From Hoplostethus atlanticus (lineage: Eukaryota; Chordata; Actinopteri; Trachichthyiformes; Trachichthyidae), in assembly GCA_034670405.1 (NCBI GenBank), contig JAXDDX010000048.1, positions 62,001 to 126,000 of the forward strand: a stretch of DNA of 64,000 nucleotides, given 5' to 3'. The number at the start of each line of letters is the position of its first letter. The stretch's first letter is position 1. Under the pieces are notes generated by a model. The model did no database searches. It saw nothing but the letters and a program-made list of their open reading frames with translations, and was not told the origin of the DNA. The position numbers and the translations under genes are program-made. Shown here in pieces: positions 42,455-54,375 of this stretch.

Positions 42455-43696
42455 GAACAGTGCATGAGGTTTGGACCATGAAACAAATATTTTTCTCAAA
42501 AATGTGTGTGCCACAATTATTGGCACCTCTTCATTTAATATTTTGTGCAGCCGCCCTTTGCCAAGATAACAGCTCCCTTTGCCAAGACAACAGACTCTTC
42601 TCCTATAATGTGTGATGAGGTTGGAGAACACATGGCAGGGGATCTGAGACCATTCCTCCATACAGAATCTCTCCAGATCCTTCAGATTCGGAGGTCAACG
42701 CTTTTGGACTCTCCTCTTCTGCTCAACCCACAGATTTTCTATGGGGTTTAGGTCGGGGGACTGTGATGGCTATGGCAAAACCTTCATTCTGCGGTCAGTA
42801 AACCATTTTTGTGTTGATTTTGAGGTGTGCTTCGGATCCATTGTCCTGCTGGAAGGTCCAACCACGGCCCCTTCCTGGCAGAGGCTGTTAGGTTTTCATT
42901 TAATATCTGCTGGTACTTGATGGAGTCCATGATACCATATATCCTAATAAGTTGTCCAGGGCCTTTGGAAGAAAAACAGCCCCACAACATCAAAGATCCA
43001 CCACCATACTTCACAATGGGTATGAGGTATCTTTCTGTCTACGCCAAACCCACCTCTGATGTTTGTTGCCAAAAAGCTCTATTTTGGTCTCATCTGACCA
43101 TATAACCCGGTCCCATTGAAAGTCCCAGTAATGTTCGGCAAATTGTAGGTGCTTTAGTTTGTTGTTGGATGACAGCAGAGGCTTTTTCATGGCAACTCCA
43201 GTCGCTTTAAACTTTTAATTATTGCCCTGATAGTGGAAATGGGCATTTTCAACCATTTAGAGATTTTCTTATATCCATTTCCTGATTTGTGCAGCTCAAC
43301 AACCTTTCGTCACAAATCGTTACTGTGTTCTCGGGTCTTTCCCATAGTGATGAATGCCTAAGGGAATTTGGCCTGTGTCACCTAATATTTATACCCCAGT
43401 GAAACAGGAAGTTATGGTTGACCACTTCCTAATCAAACAGGCGAACTCAGAAATGTAAAATATGACTGGAAATATACTTCAGTTAGATTTTAATCATAGG
43501 ATTTTCTAGGGTCGCCAATAAATGTGGCACACGTTTTGGGGAAATATTTATTTCACATTAACATTTTTTTTTATTTCAATAATTTTACTTCAATGAAAAG
43601 GTAAGATTTTTGTGCATATTTTGAGTGAAAGACCAAGAGGATAAACAGTTTTGCTCATATTCACTAAGGGTGCCAATAATTCTGGAGGGCACTGTA
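42455..43696 (-). mobile_element. Tc1-family transposon (internally deleted, dead)
   Basis: The right end reads, on the minus strand, TACAGTGCCCTCCAGAATTA then TTGGCACCCTTAGTGAA. The matching left text (GCCACAATTATTGGCACC, 42510) lies inside a decayed left end. A TA target is present at 43695. The minus strand encodes transposase pieces: a helix-turn-helix start (HKSGNGYKKISKWLKMP, about 43300-43230), then after a deletion of the second DNA-binding half KKPLLSSNNKLKHLQFAEHY, VIWSDETKIELFG (catalytic DE) and MLWGCFSSKGPGQLIRIYGI (43014-42784). Several frameshifts and stops. Confidence 0.9.
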
Positions 43697-43699
43697 CAC

Positions 43700-44090
43700 T
43701 CACATACTGGTATGCATTTTACCCCAGTTATTAAATCAATTGTCAATGGTCTGAAAAGGCTTTGAACACCATTTATAAGCAGCCTCCAATGTTCACATAC
43801 AAAACCAGTTACGCAGTCTGCTGCAGTAGTCGCTTACCACACCGAAGGGTTGTCAGGGGAGAACACTGTGCTGAGCTAGGGAGAGACTGACCGGCATAAA
43901 TAGGCAGGTCAATTACAAGCTGCTTCAGGTGTGTGTAATCCCCGGGAGTGAAGCAGCTGTGAATTATGATACCGATTGCCAGTGACATAGCCCAACTGCA
44001 CTCTACCTACCCAATGGCACTGCCAGCCTTCCCTAGCCCCTGAGGACTGCTGAGGTCTCCTCGGCACGCCACAACATGTAAACAGGAAGT
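43700..44090. other. Unclassified DNA between Tc1 and MITE
   Basis: Moderately GC-rich 43800-44080 containing CATAAATAGGCAGG and AATCCCCGGGAG. It could be a promoter-like or LTR-like remnant. No coding frame recognised. Confidence 0.35.
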
Positions 44091-44091
44091 C

Positions 44092-44326
44092 TACAGCTCT
44101 GGAAAAAATTAAGAGACCACTTCAAATTTTTCTTAAATCAGCATCTCTACATGTATGGCAGCCATTCCATTCCAGTGTCTGTTGAATTCCAACACAGGCA
44201 CAACTCATGTCAGAAGTTTATAGAATAAAAGAAAAATGTTTATTTTACTCAAACACATACCTATACATAGTAAAACCAGAGAAACTGATAATTTGGAGTG
44301 GTCTCTTAATTTTTTCCAGAGCTGTA
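44092..44326. mobile_element. Tc1/mariner-type MITE, 235 bp
   Basis: TACAGCTCTGGAAAAAATTA at 44092 and TAATTTTTTCCAGAGCTGTA ending at 44326 are perfect inverse copies, continuing inward with AGAGACCACT / AGTGGTCTCT. The TA at each end fits mariner target duplication. No coding content. Confidence 0.93.
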
Positions 44327-45324
44327 TATCTGAGTGAACTGTGGTACCCCAGGGGAAAAGCCAGGTGCCACCAAGTCCAGTCTGATGGCACATCCATTTC
44401 ACAGATCACACCGGAGGCAGGATTAAAACCAAAAATGATTTGACCAAAGTTAGTTATATCAAATGACGACGTTATCTTACAATTCAACATTGTGAGGGGC
44501 AGCCTCCCCGCCTGCTTTTCTCCTCTGTGTGGACTGCAGATTCCACTCTTAAATCTCAATCAATCAGCTCCCACCTGGCTGATTAGTGATGCGGTTCACC
44601 TGGGGCAAGATGACCTGGCTGTTGTCTGCTGGGGAATGTAGTTTTTTTCTCCACAGTTTGGCAGATGCCCCAGTCTGCCAGAGATATTAGATCAGGAGAT
44701 TTAAATTCACAAATTATAAGACATTTTTTGAATGAGAGCCACACTGAAAAAGAATCTCAGATGCAGTGGCATTGATTGTCTTTCTGAGTCAAAGGGGAGG
44801 TGATAGAGAAAACATGCTGTTAAAATTGGAGGCAAGATGGATTTATAAACTCATCACTTTGTTTCCTAATGGGATGGATGAAGAAGTTTTCAACTCCTTT
44901 GCTATAGATTAATTTGGCATTGCTGGGTTTATTGAGAGAGTTTTTTTGTTTTCCCATAGGAAAGCAAAATCCAAGAAGACCTTTTATGTCACCCAGACAC
45001 AAATGAGTTATTTTTAAGATTAGAGACCTAAGGCATTTTCTCCTATTTCTCAAATTCAACTCAGGAGAAACAACCAAATAACAACTTATGTTGATCTCAC
45101 TCTGATCAAAACAAGATATCTCCAAATTATCTGAAATAAGTCTTATTTAACTCACCTGAATATGAAACGATAGATACAAGAAAGAACTCAAAGAAAACTC
45201 AATACTGTTGCATTTTCCTATTGAAGCCATGGGGCCAAAAGTCATATAGTAGGAGCCTATTATCATTATATATGTCACATGTTAGCATCTTCACATTTAT
45301 CTCACATAAAGTCTCAAGAATCCT
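44327..45324. other. Intergenic DNA, nothing firmly recognised
   Basis: Mixed composition with 44490-44660 slightly GC-rich. Several frames of 80-104 codons on the minus strand show no motif. Confidence 0.4.
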
Positions 45325-45450
45325 TTCTCCCGTGCGTCCTGGTGGCTTAGTGGTCTAACATAACAATGTCCTGGTTTTGAATCCAGCCCAGGACTTATGT
45401 TGCATGTCTTTCTCCACTGTGATTATTAAATAAAGGCAAAAAAGAATCCT
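45325..45450 (+). mobile_element. tRNA-derived SINE
   Basis: CTGGTGGCTTAGTGGTCTAA (A box) and TGTCCTGGTTTTGAATCCAG (B box) precede CCCAGGACTTATGTTGCATG, a short CTTTCTCCACTGTG segment and the tail TTAAATAAAGGCAAAAAAG. This order (tRNA head, GTTGCATGTC body, AATAAAGGC tail) is a familiar fish SINE. The body is internally shortened. Confidence 0.7.
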
Positions 45451-45922
45451 GTCTCCTCATTGCACCTTTAGGAGAAACATTTCAGATGAAGGTGATCACA
45501 AAATGAGACAAAATTGAGATCTCTCCTCTCCTATCTCTCCGATTTTTCTGAGCGTTAAGTGTGATTGGCGAATATTTTATTCATTAAAGTGCTTGAGTGT
45601 TTCTGTTTCCCTTCCTGAAACATAGCAACAGTAGGCTCAGGATATCTCTCATTCCAGGCCGTAACAGTGCAAATTGCAGTAGATTCTGAACTTTTAACGT
45701 ATAACTAGGCTTTAAGAAGTTGCTGATTGTTATACTAGATATTGGCCGATGGATACAAGCCTAGGGCTATCTCTTGACGTGACCACATCAGTGCAACTGA
45801 ATTGCCTAAGTGAGTGCGTAAACGGTAGAATGTGTCCGCTGGCATGTGTGCTCAGTGTTGAGTGTGGCTGCATGTGTGTGCTGGCTGTGTGTCTTCCCTC
45901 CTCCATTCAGGCACCTGCTGTG

Positions 45923-46033
45923 GACGTGGGTGCTGGACCCTGGCCAATCCGGGATGTGGGTGGTGGTCCCAGGCTATTCTGGAACGTAGATGCTGGACCC
46001 TGGCTGATCTGCAACGTGGGTGCTGGCCCCTGA
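45923..46033. repeat. 30 bp tandem repeat, about 3.7 units
   Basis: The unit is approximately GACGTGGGTGCTGGACCCTG plus GCCAATCCGG. Units start at 45923, 45953, 45983 and 46013 and differ by several substitutions each. The period is a multiple of three, which keeps a frame open on both strands. It lies just upstream of a LINE-like tail and probably belongs to that element's 3' UTR. Confidence 0.85.
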
Positions 46034-46205
46034 TGGATATTATGTATATGGTGGTTAACACCACAATTGTCATATTTTGATTAATAATTGATAACTGATT
46101 GTCATAAATCTGATTGTTTATTAGCTTGTCCTAGTTAGGATTGTTAGGCTTGAGACGGGTCTGTGATAAAGGGCTATATAAATAAAATTGACTTGACTTG
46201 GTTTG
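46034..46205 (+). mobile_element. Non-LTR element 3' tail (L2/CR1-like)
   Basis: GATAAAGGGCTATATAAATA followed by AAATTGACTTGACTTGG is the type of LINE end with a short tail repeat (ACTTG)n. Upstream DNA to about 45880 probably belongs to the same 5'-truncated copy. No coding part remains. Confidence 0.6.
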
Positions 46206-46209
46206 ACTT

Positions 46210-47700
46210 ATTTCCCTTCAGCCAGAGCCAATGGCTTCCCTTTTCTACGGCTTCTGAAGTTGCTTCTACAAGCTGACTACAGTCTTGACCACAAATGCCT
46301 ACTGTAACTTTTAGAATAACCAAATCCAAACTGTCAAAGGATGTACCTTGGCTTCTCATTCTTGTTGCTCAGTCTCAGCTACTAGTAAGTTTTTTCCTAA
46401 TTGTATAACTCATAAGGCTGTATATTCCCACACAGTGACGTAAAGTGCTGTTTGATGAGGTAGCAACAGGTGTAAAAAAGAGGCCATTGTACCCAGCGCC
46501 GTGTCTTGGCTCATCTTTTCCTGGGATCACTATGCCCTGAACAAAGCTGACTTATACTTGCATAGACTATGATTATTTGTGATCCACTATTTCACTCAAA
46601 CTGTTTTTCTATCACATACTACATACTCTACAGGCAAGTGTGCCTTGACATGATGAGCCTTACTGAAATTACCATCTTCCGTTGTGCCCAGACAAAATGC
46701 TGACAGAACTTCAGGAAGCACATGTCTTTGGCATCTAATACCCTATTCGTTTTTATTCTGCAACAGACTCCAAAACATCTGATTATTTTGATGGAAAACA
46801 GTCCTCACCACCAGTCCTCAGTCCAACCCCGCTCCTATCTCTACGCAACTTCTCTCCACTGCTGAATTTACACAAAAAACATACAATGGCAGGCAGTGAT
46901 ATAGCAACTCAAATAAACCATGATTTGGGGCCTAAAAAAGAACCAGGAAAATCTCTGACGTACAAAGACCTGCACCACACACACTAAGTCAACACTGTTC
47001 CTCTATAGCCGAAGAACTAAAGACACAGGGTCATGTGGAGGATGTTTGACTAGGGATCTGCACATCTTTCGGCCCATTGCAATTGGAAACTATCTGCCAG
47101 TGTTATGATGTGTTCCTGTGCATTCCATAGCAGACGGAGGCATAACAAATGATGTTGTTATTTGGGTAAACTTCTGTCTTTCTGTACATGCCAGTGTGGT
47201 GGATTTTCTAAACCAGTTGTCCAAATATTCACACAACAGAAGGGGGTGTACAGATGTCATTCGTCAAATAAAACACTGTATGCAAAGACTTACCTTAAGT
47301 GATAGAACAATGTCTGTATTGTTACCAGAGTGGTGAGGTTGTACAGATTGCTCTGTTTTAATGCTTTTATAATATGAGCATAGTGTAATACATAACTGAA
47401 GTCACTTTCAGTAGATTTGTCTTTGCTGTCCTTTCTCTGTGTTACTGAGTGATTTGAAAATCAACTTCAACTGAATCAACTGAAAATCAACAAAGTTAAT
47501 TTGCTTACAACTTCCCTTTTTGGCGTTGTGGTTTTTTTTTAATCAGTGGACATTAAGAGTCCCAAACAAGCCCTCCTATTCAAGTAACTGCAGGGGCCCC
47601 AGAACTGTACTGTTATAGTGTTTGACGGACTACTGCAGGTTGCCAAAGCAGAGGTTTTACACTCAAGGCCTATTGTCACATACCACAATTGACAACAGAT
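46210..47700. other. Intergenic DNA, nothing recognised
   Basis: AT-rich, with a poly-T run near 47532. Short frames only. Confidence 0.45.
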
Positions 47701-48978
47701 CACATTTTAAATCAAATCACAATTATTTGTATAGCCCTCAATCATCGTTACAGTCTCTAAGGGCTTCACAGTGCCCAACATGTGAAACAATGTTAGTACA
47801 CGACATCCCCCAGCCTTGGACCCTCAAAAGAGGACAAGGAAAAACTCCCAAACCAAACCTTTTAGGGAAAAATTGGAAGAAACCTCGGCAGGGGCTACTA
47901 CTGTTGGGCGTGCAATAGATGCCGAGTTTGGGCAAGCAGCGTATACACAATGCATAAAAGTTTATTATGGTGGGACATCCAGATCTGATGTGGGGCATCA
48001 CAACAAACGGCAGCTCAGTCAGTGTCATCGGTAGGACCCTGAGCTAGGATGAGCTAACTGGTCTAGCCTTACTCTTAGAAGAGACTGAGCCACTCCCTCA
48101 AGGCTGGTCAAATGATAAAGAGAATAAATGGGTTTTTAGCCTTGACTTCAAGACTTTGATAGAGCCTGCCTCTCTGATTGAGGCAGGCAGACTGTTCCAG
48201 AGATAGGGAGCCCGGTAAGAAAAGGCTCTGTTACCTGCAGTTTTCTTTTTGACTGCAGGGATAGACAGGTAGCCAGCGTCCTGTGGTCTGAGGGCGCGCG
48301 GCGGTTTATATGGTTTAATCAGATCTGATAAGTAGGATGGAGCAATCCCATGTAATGATTTATATGTAAGTAAAAGCACCTTGAAGTCACACCTGGTCTG
48401 AATTGGTAGCCGGTGTAATGAGGATAGGATGGGCGTTATATGGTCGAATTTCCTAGTTTTGGTCAGGATTCTGGCAGCAGTATTCTGGACCAGTTGTAGT
48501 TTTTTAGTGCACCCAGTAGGTAAGCCCAAAAAGAGGACATTACAATAGTCGATTCTCGATGATACAGCATGTACTAAAATTTCTGCAGCTGCCTCTGTTA
48601 GCATGGGTCGAATCTTGGCAATATTGCGAAGATGATATAACGCTGTTTTAGTGGTCTCTTAATATGCAACTCGAATAAGAGGGTAGGGTCGAATTTTACC
48701 CCAAGGTTTTTAACGTATGGGCACTGGGACTATCAAAATTTTGAGTACTATTCTCAAACAAATGTCTATGTCTAGCTGGTCCTACAATCAGCATCTCAGT
48801 TTTGTTGCCATTAAGTAGTAAGAAGTTTAGGGACATCCAACATTTGACCTCCGATAGGCAGGCCTCTAATTTTTGAAATTGGGTGTTATCGGTTGGTTTA
48901 ACGGGTATGTAAATTTGGGTGTCATCAGTGGAAGTTAATGCCCAATTTGCGAATGATGTCACCGAGTGGTAACATATA

Positions 48979-49576
48979 AGCCGTGTTTCCACCCAAAGTA
49001 CCCAGAACTTTTAGTCCCAGGAACAACTTTTCAAGGAACTAAAAGGTTCCTTCAGCCCGTTTCAACCTGTGTTTCAACCGCGGTCTAAAGACCCGCGAAG
49101 ATTAGGCAAATTAGTCCGTTGACGTATGAAAAAGCTCCACTCCAGTCCAGTAGGTGGCGGTAATGCAGAAGACTATACAACAACGATGACGCCATATAAA
49201 GCGATGGACAGGCATCATTATTTGTGCAATACTGTAAGCATGGAGTAGATTCAAGTGGTGCTGCTGTTGATCGTGCTATGGTAACAATAACATGACATCA
49301 GCGTTATAGCATTTAACAAGCATCGTGTGGACTGTATGTGATTTACCTTCAACCGACTGGTCGTCCATTTCCGTGTCTTCCATCATGGCTTCCAACAACG
49401 CAGTAGCCGAGTCTTTTGTGGCCACTGCGCCAGAGAATTCCAGCTTGTGACCTGCTGGTACTCGAGCAGGGACTTTTTGGGAGGTAAAATAATGTCCCTG
49501 GAACTTAATTTAGACCCTAGTCCCTGCAGTCGAAACACGCTGAGTTCCTCCAAAGGTTCCTAGTCCCTGGGGAAAG
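48979..49576. mobile_element. 598 bp non-autonomous insertion with TATA direct repeats
   Basis: It interrupts the L2 frame exactly between FSIY and MLPLGDIIRKLG. TATA occurs at 48975-48978 and 49577-49580, and removing the insert with one TATA restores the frame. The left end reads AGCCGTGTTTCCACCCAAAG and the right end, inverted, CTTTCCCCAGGGACTAGGAA. Related phrases (GTGTTTC.AC, AGGGACTA, TTAGTCCCAGGAAC) occur in inverse orientation inside both ends. It resembles a widespread fish repeat with TCCCTGG-type ends. The superfamily is not assignable from sequence alone. Confidence 0.75.
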
Positions 49577-49666
49577 TATAGATAGAGAATCGTAGTGGTC
49601 CTAGGACAGAGCCTTGTGGCACACCAAAGTCCATATTGCAACACTCTGAGGTCATGTTGTTGTAAA

Positions 49667-49779
49667 GATTCAAGATTCAAGAAGTTTATTTGTCACATAC
49701 ACACACGGGGTGTGCAGTGAAATGAAAAAAGTGGAATGTGCAAAGGGCAAAATAACAGGTTCACACTATTTACAATAAA
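49667..49779 (-). mobile_element. Very short 5'-truncated Rex1 insertion
   Basis: The minus strand reads TATTGTAAATAGTGTGAACC, then CACTGCACACCCCGTGTGTG and the tail GACAAATAAACTTCTTGAAT, CTTGAATCTT. It lies in the L2 RT region between SALSWFRSYLL and NNMTSECCNMDFGVPQG, and TTT flanks both sides. It matches the 3' 110 bases of the 25.6-26.8 kb copy. Confidence 0.85.
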
Positions 49780-51015
49780 GACGCGGTGTGATCTAGGGTA
49801 GAGTAGATAGGAGTAGATAGGACCTAAACCAAGAAAGTGCTGATCCACGGATACCAATATAATTTTCAAGACAGTTCAAGAGTATCGTATGATCAAGGCT
49901 GCACTCAGGTCAAGCAGCAGTAGTGCTGAGGTAGAGTTGGAGTCAATAGCTAACAGGAGATCATTGACCACTCTTGTGAGTGCAGTTTCGAAAGGGATCA
50001 AATAGGTTGTTTTTTGACACAAAATCCGTAAATTGACTGGCTACCGTTCATTCAAGTATTTTGGAGAGGAATGGCAGATTTGAGATTGGTGTATAGTTCT
50101 GAATGGCTTGATCACGGCCATTTTAAAGGCGGAGGGCACAGTGGCAGTGGAGAGCGACTGATTGATCATATAGAGAATGGAGGTTCCTAGGATAGGGAAA
50201 AGTTCTTTAAGCAGTTTAGCAGGCAGAGGGTCAATCATGCAGGTCGTGGGTTTAGACAACAGAATTAACTTGGTGAGAGTGTCTAAGGAAACTGAATCAA
50301 ACTGTGAGAAAAGACATTCAGCCCAGGGAAACACCAAGTGAACTTTTCAGGGGTGAGATGGCACCACCAGTGGAGAGTATACTGGTGATCTCATCTCTAA
50401 TCAGCGTGATTTTCTGAGTAAAAAAAGACATGAAATCATTCGGAGAAAACAGAGAGCTATCAGAGGGGGAGGGATTCTGTGTTAGCTTAGCAACAGTGTC
50501 AAATAGAAACTTGGCTTGTTTTTATTTGCACTGATTAACCTAAAGAAGTGTGCAGTTTTGGCTGACGAGAGTGCGTTTATAATTTAGCAAGCTATCATTC
50601 CAGGCAAGCCGGAAGACTTTGAGTTTGGTCAATCGCCATTTACGCTCTAGTAAATTGTCGTTAGTGTGTCGTTAGTAAACCACGGTGCAAATTTCCTAAC
50701 GTGGTGTTTTCTAGTGACTAACGTGGCGATTGAATCAAGCGCGTTGGTAAGGCCAGAGTTTATTTTGTTGGTGAAATTGTCGAATGAGCCAACATGTCCA
50801 GAGAGTGGTACGAGAAAACTGGGCAGTTTTTCAGATAATAACGAGGCCGTGGTAGCATCAATACGATGACTGATATATGTATCGTCGTGGGCCAAATTCG
50901 ATCTCGAATTTAATTAGATAGTGACCAGAAACGGCAGGCACATAAGAGGAGACCACTAAAGCAGATACAGGAATGCCACGGGCCAGAACTACCACTTTTT
51001 TGCAGTCTTTTTCTG

Positions 51016-52745
51016 TCATAGTGGCACTTATATACTGTATATACTGTTGTGTAGGTTATGCTAATATCTGTGCCTAGCTCAATGGGTAGAGCATGGTTCA
51101 GCTCTCACTAATGCCATCCAAACAAAAAAATTATGGACTATGGACTATGTAAGGTGCTTTCAATAAATGCATGACCCAAGCTTGTTTGACATTATCAGAA
51201 TTTCCGGGACAACTTGTGTTGGAAGAGCTCAGATTATTGTTATTATTGATGAGCCTCTCACACTAGAAAATGTTTGGGTGACAAACCTACCTTACCAACT
51301 ATTAGTGGAAAAAAGCAAGACTGATGCAGAAATAATGTCTGAATGTAACATTCCCTCCACCATGTTATGGAGCCACTCCTTTGAGAACTGGCAGCAGGCA
51401 ACCGTCAGTTCATTTAATTAAGTCACAAGCCCCGTTTACAATGTTGTTTTACAGTTCACATTTCCATTTGTATTTAAAATGGTCAATAAACAGAACAGTT
51501 TGGACTCAAATGAACCCCTAATGACGTTGTTGTTTTTTTATTGTGTTTCCCTGGGAGCAAAATTTGTGCCTGCAGTACAAGGGTGAAAGGAAATTCAGTG
51601 GAATGTCTGCAATGCAATTTGGAGGAACAACGTGGGACCATGTTATTACTTTGTTCCGCAAATCATTACTTTTATGACGCTGACCCCCCCACCCTAAGTA
51701 AGTGACAAATAGGTCTTTCTTTTTTTCTGTTTGTATACTGTTGTCAAAGACCATGTACACATTGCCTTCCCTAGTACTTGTATTTAACTCTCATAAGAAT
51801 GTGAAGCTGTGTTCATCTGCAGACTCTTATATGAAATATGAAATTGTGAAAGCTTCAGGTCATATTACATTGCAGTTGAGTTATTGAGTGTTAAGAGGTT
51901 AAGAAAGGTTTCAAGAGAGGCTTCAAATGCTGGCCTGTTTATTGCAGGCAGGTTTTTCCCTGTAGCACCCAGAAGACATGTTTATATATCCCTTCATTCC
52001 CCATCTTCACAACACCCTCCCACCTCTATTCCTATGAGGATTCTGGGTCCTATTAACCTGTCCCTGAGAGTTTGTTTTCACATGCCTATGTGTGTGCTGC
52101 CACAGCCTCTTTAAAAAGGCTAAAGGAATGCTAGCCAAATGAATTGCACCACACTGATGGAGATGGGAGGAGAGGAAAGACGCCACAGGGGTTGTCTGCT
52201 CGTACAACAAGGCAAAACAGACAGCATCATTAGGGGGCAGGCTCCACGTATTCACTCACTAAGTGTGAAATATTTTCAAAACATGAAACCTAACCCCCTG
52301 TTAAACATTGCTTTCTCTGTCTCCCAAGCATCCTTCGTTGAATGCTTGCATTCCACTCACAACAGGGGTATGACTCTGAAATTTGCAATGATATACTGGG
52401 GGCTGATAACAGTGACACAGGGATTTGGCAACCAGCGAGGTCTGGACGACCATAGTTACAGGCCAATATAAACCCATGAAATGCCTCACTCTAAGACAGT
52501 AAGTCAAGTCAAGGGATTTTTTCTGACTAGGAGACTGGGGGTTGCCAAAAGATACAAAGTCATGAGTGTTGTAGTCATGGATGACAACCTTTTTGTTTCA
52601 CCCCAGAAATTAAACTCTAGATTCTATTTCTTGAGTGGCGCTTGACCATACCATATACACTTAAAATGTGTTCTTAAGATTAGCCAGCCTAGTTGCTGCA
52701 AAGGATGCTAATGTATAGTGAAGATTTGCTAATTATTCATTCCAT
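51016..52745. other. Intergenic DNA; possible tRNA-derived fragment at 51075-51105
   Basis: CTAGCTCAATGGGTAGAGCA near 51076 is a good A-box/D-arm match, but no B box follows within 70 bases. It is read as a fragment of a tRNA or SINE head. The rest is AT-rich without recognised coding content. Confidence 0.4.
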
Positions 52746-54137
52746 GAAGATGGAGTAGTAGGTTGATGTAATTGATCCTGCCTTATCTGACCATTTCTGT
52801 ATTTTCTTTGATATGACTGTCATTCCTGATATACATATAACATCAAATACTGTTAAAAAGCGGTATTTTAATGAGAATACAAATACACTGTTTACAGAGG
52901 CCATCTCTGCATTACCAATCTGCACTTCAAGTTCTGTTAGTGAACTTGTAGATAACTTTAATGCTAAAATTGTGAATGTTATTGATGCCATTGCATCTGC
53001 TAAGGTTAAAACATTCTCTGGTAAACAAAGTTCACTCTGTAAGAACGCTCCCTCTGTAAGAACCTTGTGTGCCGTAAGGCTGAACGTAAATGGTGGAAAA
53101 CAAAACTTGATGTTCACCATGACATCTACAGAGAGAAACTCCATGCTTACAACATAGAACTGAAAAATACCAGACAATCCCTTTTCTCCAATATAATTAA
53201 TAACAACATTAATAATGCAAAAACTTTATTTGCAACCGTAAACAGGTTGACAAACCCCCCGATACAATTTCCCCCTGAACTCCTGTCTACCCAGAAATGC
53301 AATAAATTTGCATTCTTCTTTGCTGATAAAATTGAAAACATCAGCCTTCAATACTTCTACATCAAGCAAAAATATAAGTTCACCACATTTGAAAAACAGA
53401 AATGTACTAAGGATGACACAGTTTAATGGCATTGACTGCAATACTCTTGAGAAAACAATGATACAACTCAAGTCGTCCACCTGCTGCCTTGATGCTCTGC
53501 CTATAAGTTTTCTTAAAAATGTTTTTGACTGCCTGGCAACAGACATACTGCAAATACTTAACAGCTTTCTCTTATCAGGAAACTTTCCAAAGTCCCTGAA
53601 AATTGCAGTCATTAAACCACTGCTAAAAAAGAGGAGCCTTGATGCTTCTAGTATCAGCAACTACAGACCTATATCAAATCTACCTTTTATAAGTAAAATT
53701 ATTGAGAAAGTTGTCTTCCAACAATTTAATAATTTCTTAGTCTCAACTATGACAACGTCCAATCAGGATTCCGACCCCTACACAGCACTGAAACTGCTCT
53801 TGTTAAAGGTTTTTAATGACATTCGTCTTAACACCGACTCAATCCTTTAAATCCTTGTACTATTTGATCTTAGTGCTGCATTTGATACTGTAGATTATAC
53901 TATACTTCTTGACAGGTTAGAAAACTGGGTTGGACTTTCCGGCACTGTCTTAAATTGGTTCAAGTCATATCTTAAAGACAGGAACTATTTTGTTTCCATT
54001 GGCAACTATGAATCTGAGCTAACCAACATGACTTGTGGTGTCCCCCAAGGTTCAATCCTGGGGCCTTGTCTATTCAATATCTATATGCTCCCGCTAGGTC
54101 AAACTATGCAAAATAATATGGGGTCAGTTAACTCTCA

Positions 54138-54375
54138 AAATTCACAAATGAATACAACACGATTTTTGCGATTTATATATAAATGTCTCTGTTCACAAAT
54201 ATATTTTTCAATGCACACACAAATATGTATCGTTTCATATAAATGTAAAAAAAAAAACACATATAAATGACAGAAGGTTCACAAATAAATTAATGTTCAC
54301 AAATGTCTGTTTCCGATGCACACACAAATACGTCTCGTTTTATATAAATGTAAAACAAATTCACAAATATCTTAG
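54138..54375. repeat. Subterminal motif array of the fold-back element (left)
   Basis: AATTCACAAATGAATAC, GTTCACAAATATATTT, CACACAAATATGTATCG, GTTCACAAATAAATTA, GTTCACAAATGTCTG, CACACAAATACGTCTCG and ATTCACAAATATCTT occur in the same orientation at spacings of about 20-45 bases, with TTTATATAAATGT phrases between. The mirror array is at about 57480-57725. Such arrays often serve as transposase-binding sites in other elements; that role is inferred here. Confidence 0.8.

Larger units (their letters stand above)
47705..51015 (-). mobile_element. L2-clade LINE, minus strand, carrying two insertions
   Basis: From about 51015 to 47705 the minus strand runs through a pre-RT region (SVSALVVSS and GHYLIKFEIEF near 50990-50900, then HVRKFAPWFTNDTL), an RT core (PTTCMIDPLPAKLLKELFPI; LLLLDLSAA..DHTILLNCLE near 49900; DFGVPQGSVLGPL near 49620; then TDDTQIYIPVKPTD near 48940) and the C-terminal part (SRIDYCNVLFLGLP, TPILSSLHRLPIQTRCDF). 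It ends with a 3' end CAAATCAC-type text at 47710. Frameshifts and an apparent Ala-to-Thr change in YADD/TDD text show it is inactive. Two later insertions (48979-49576 and 49667-49779) split the RT. Confidence 0.85.

Noticed and set aside
45862-46080. Cysteine/tryptophan-rich short frames
   Set aside because: They result from the 30 bp tandem repeat, which keeps frames open on both strands.
51075-51105. tRNA gene
   Set aside because: Only an A-box/D-arm match; no anticodon arm or B box at the required spacing.
52737-53177. 146-codon minus-strand open frame
   Set aside because: It is the antisense of the plus-strand L2 pre-RT region, whose protein motifs are recognisable.
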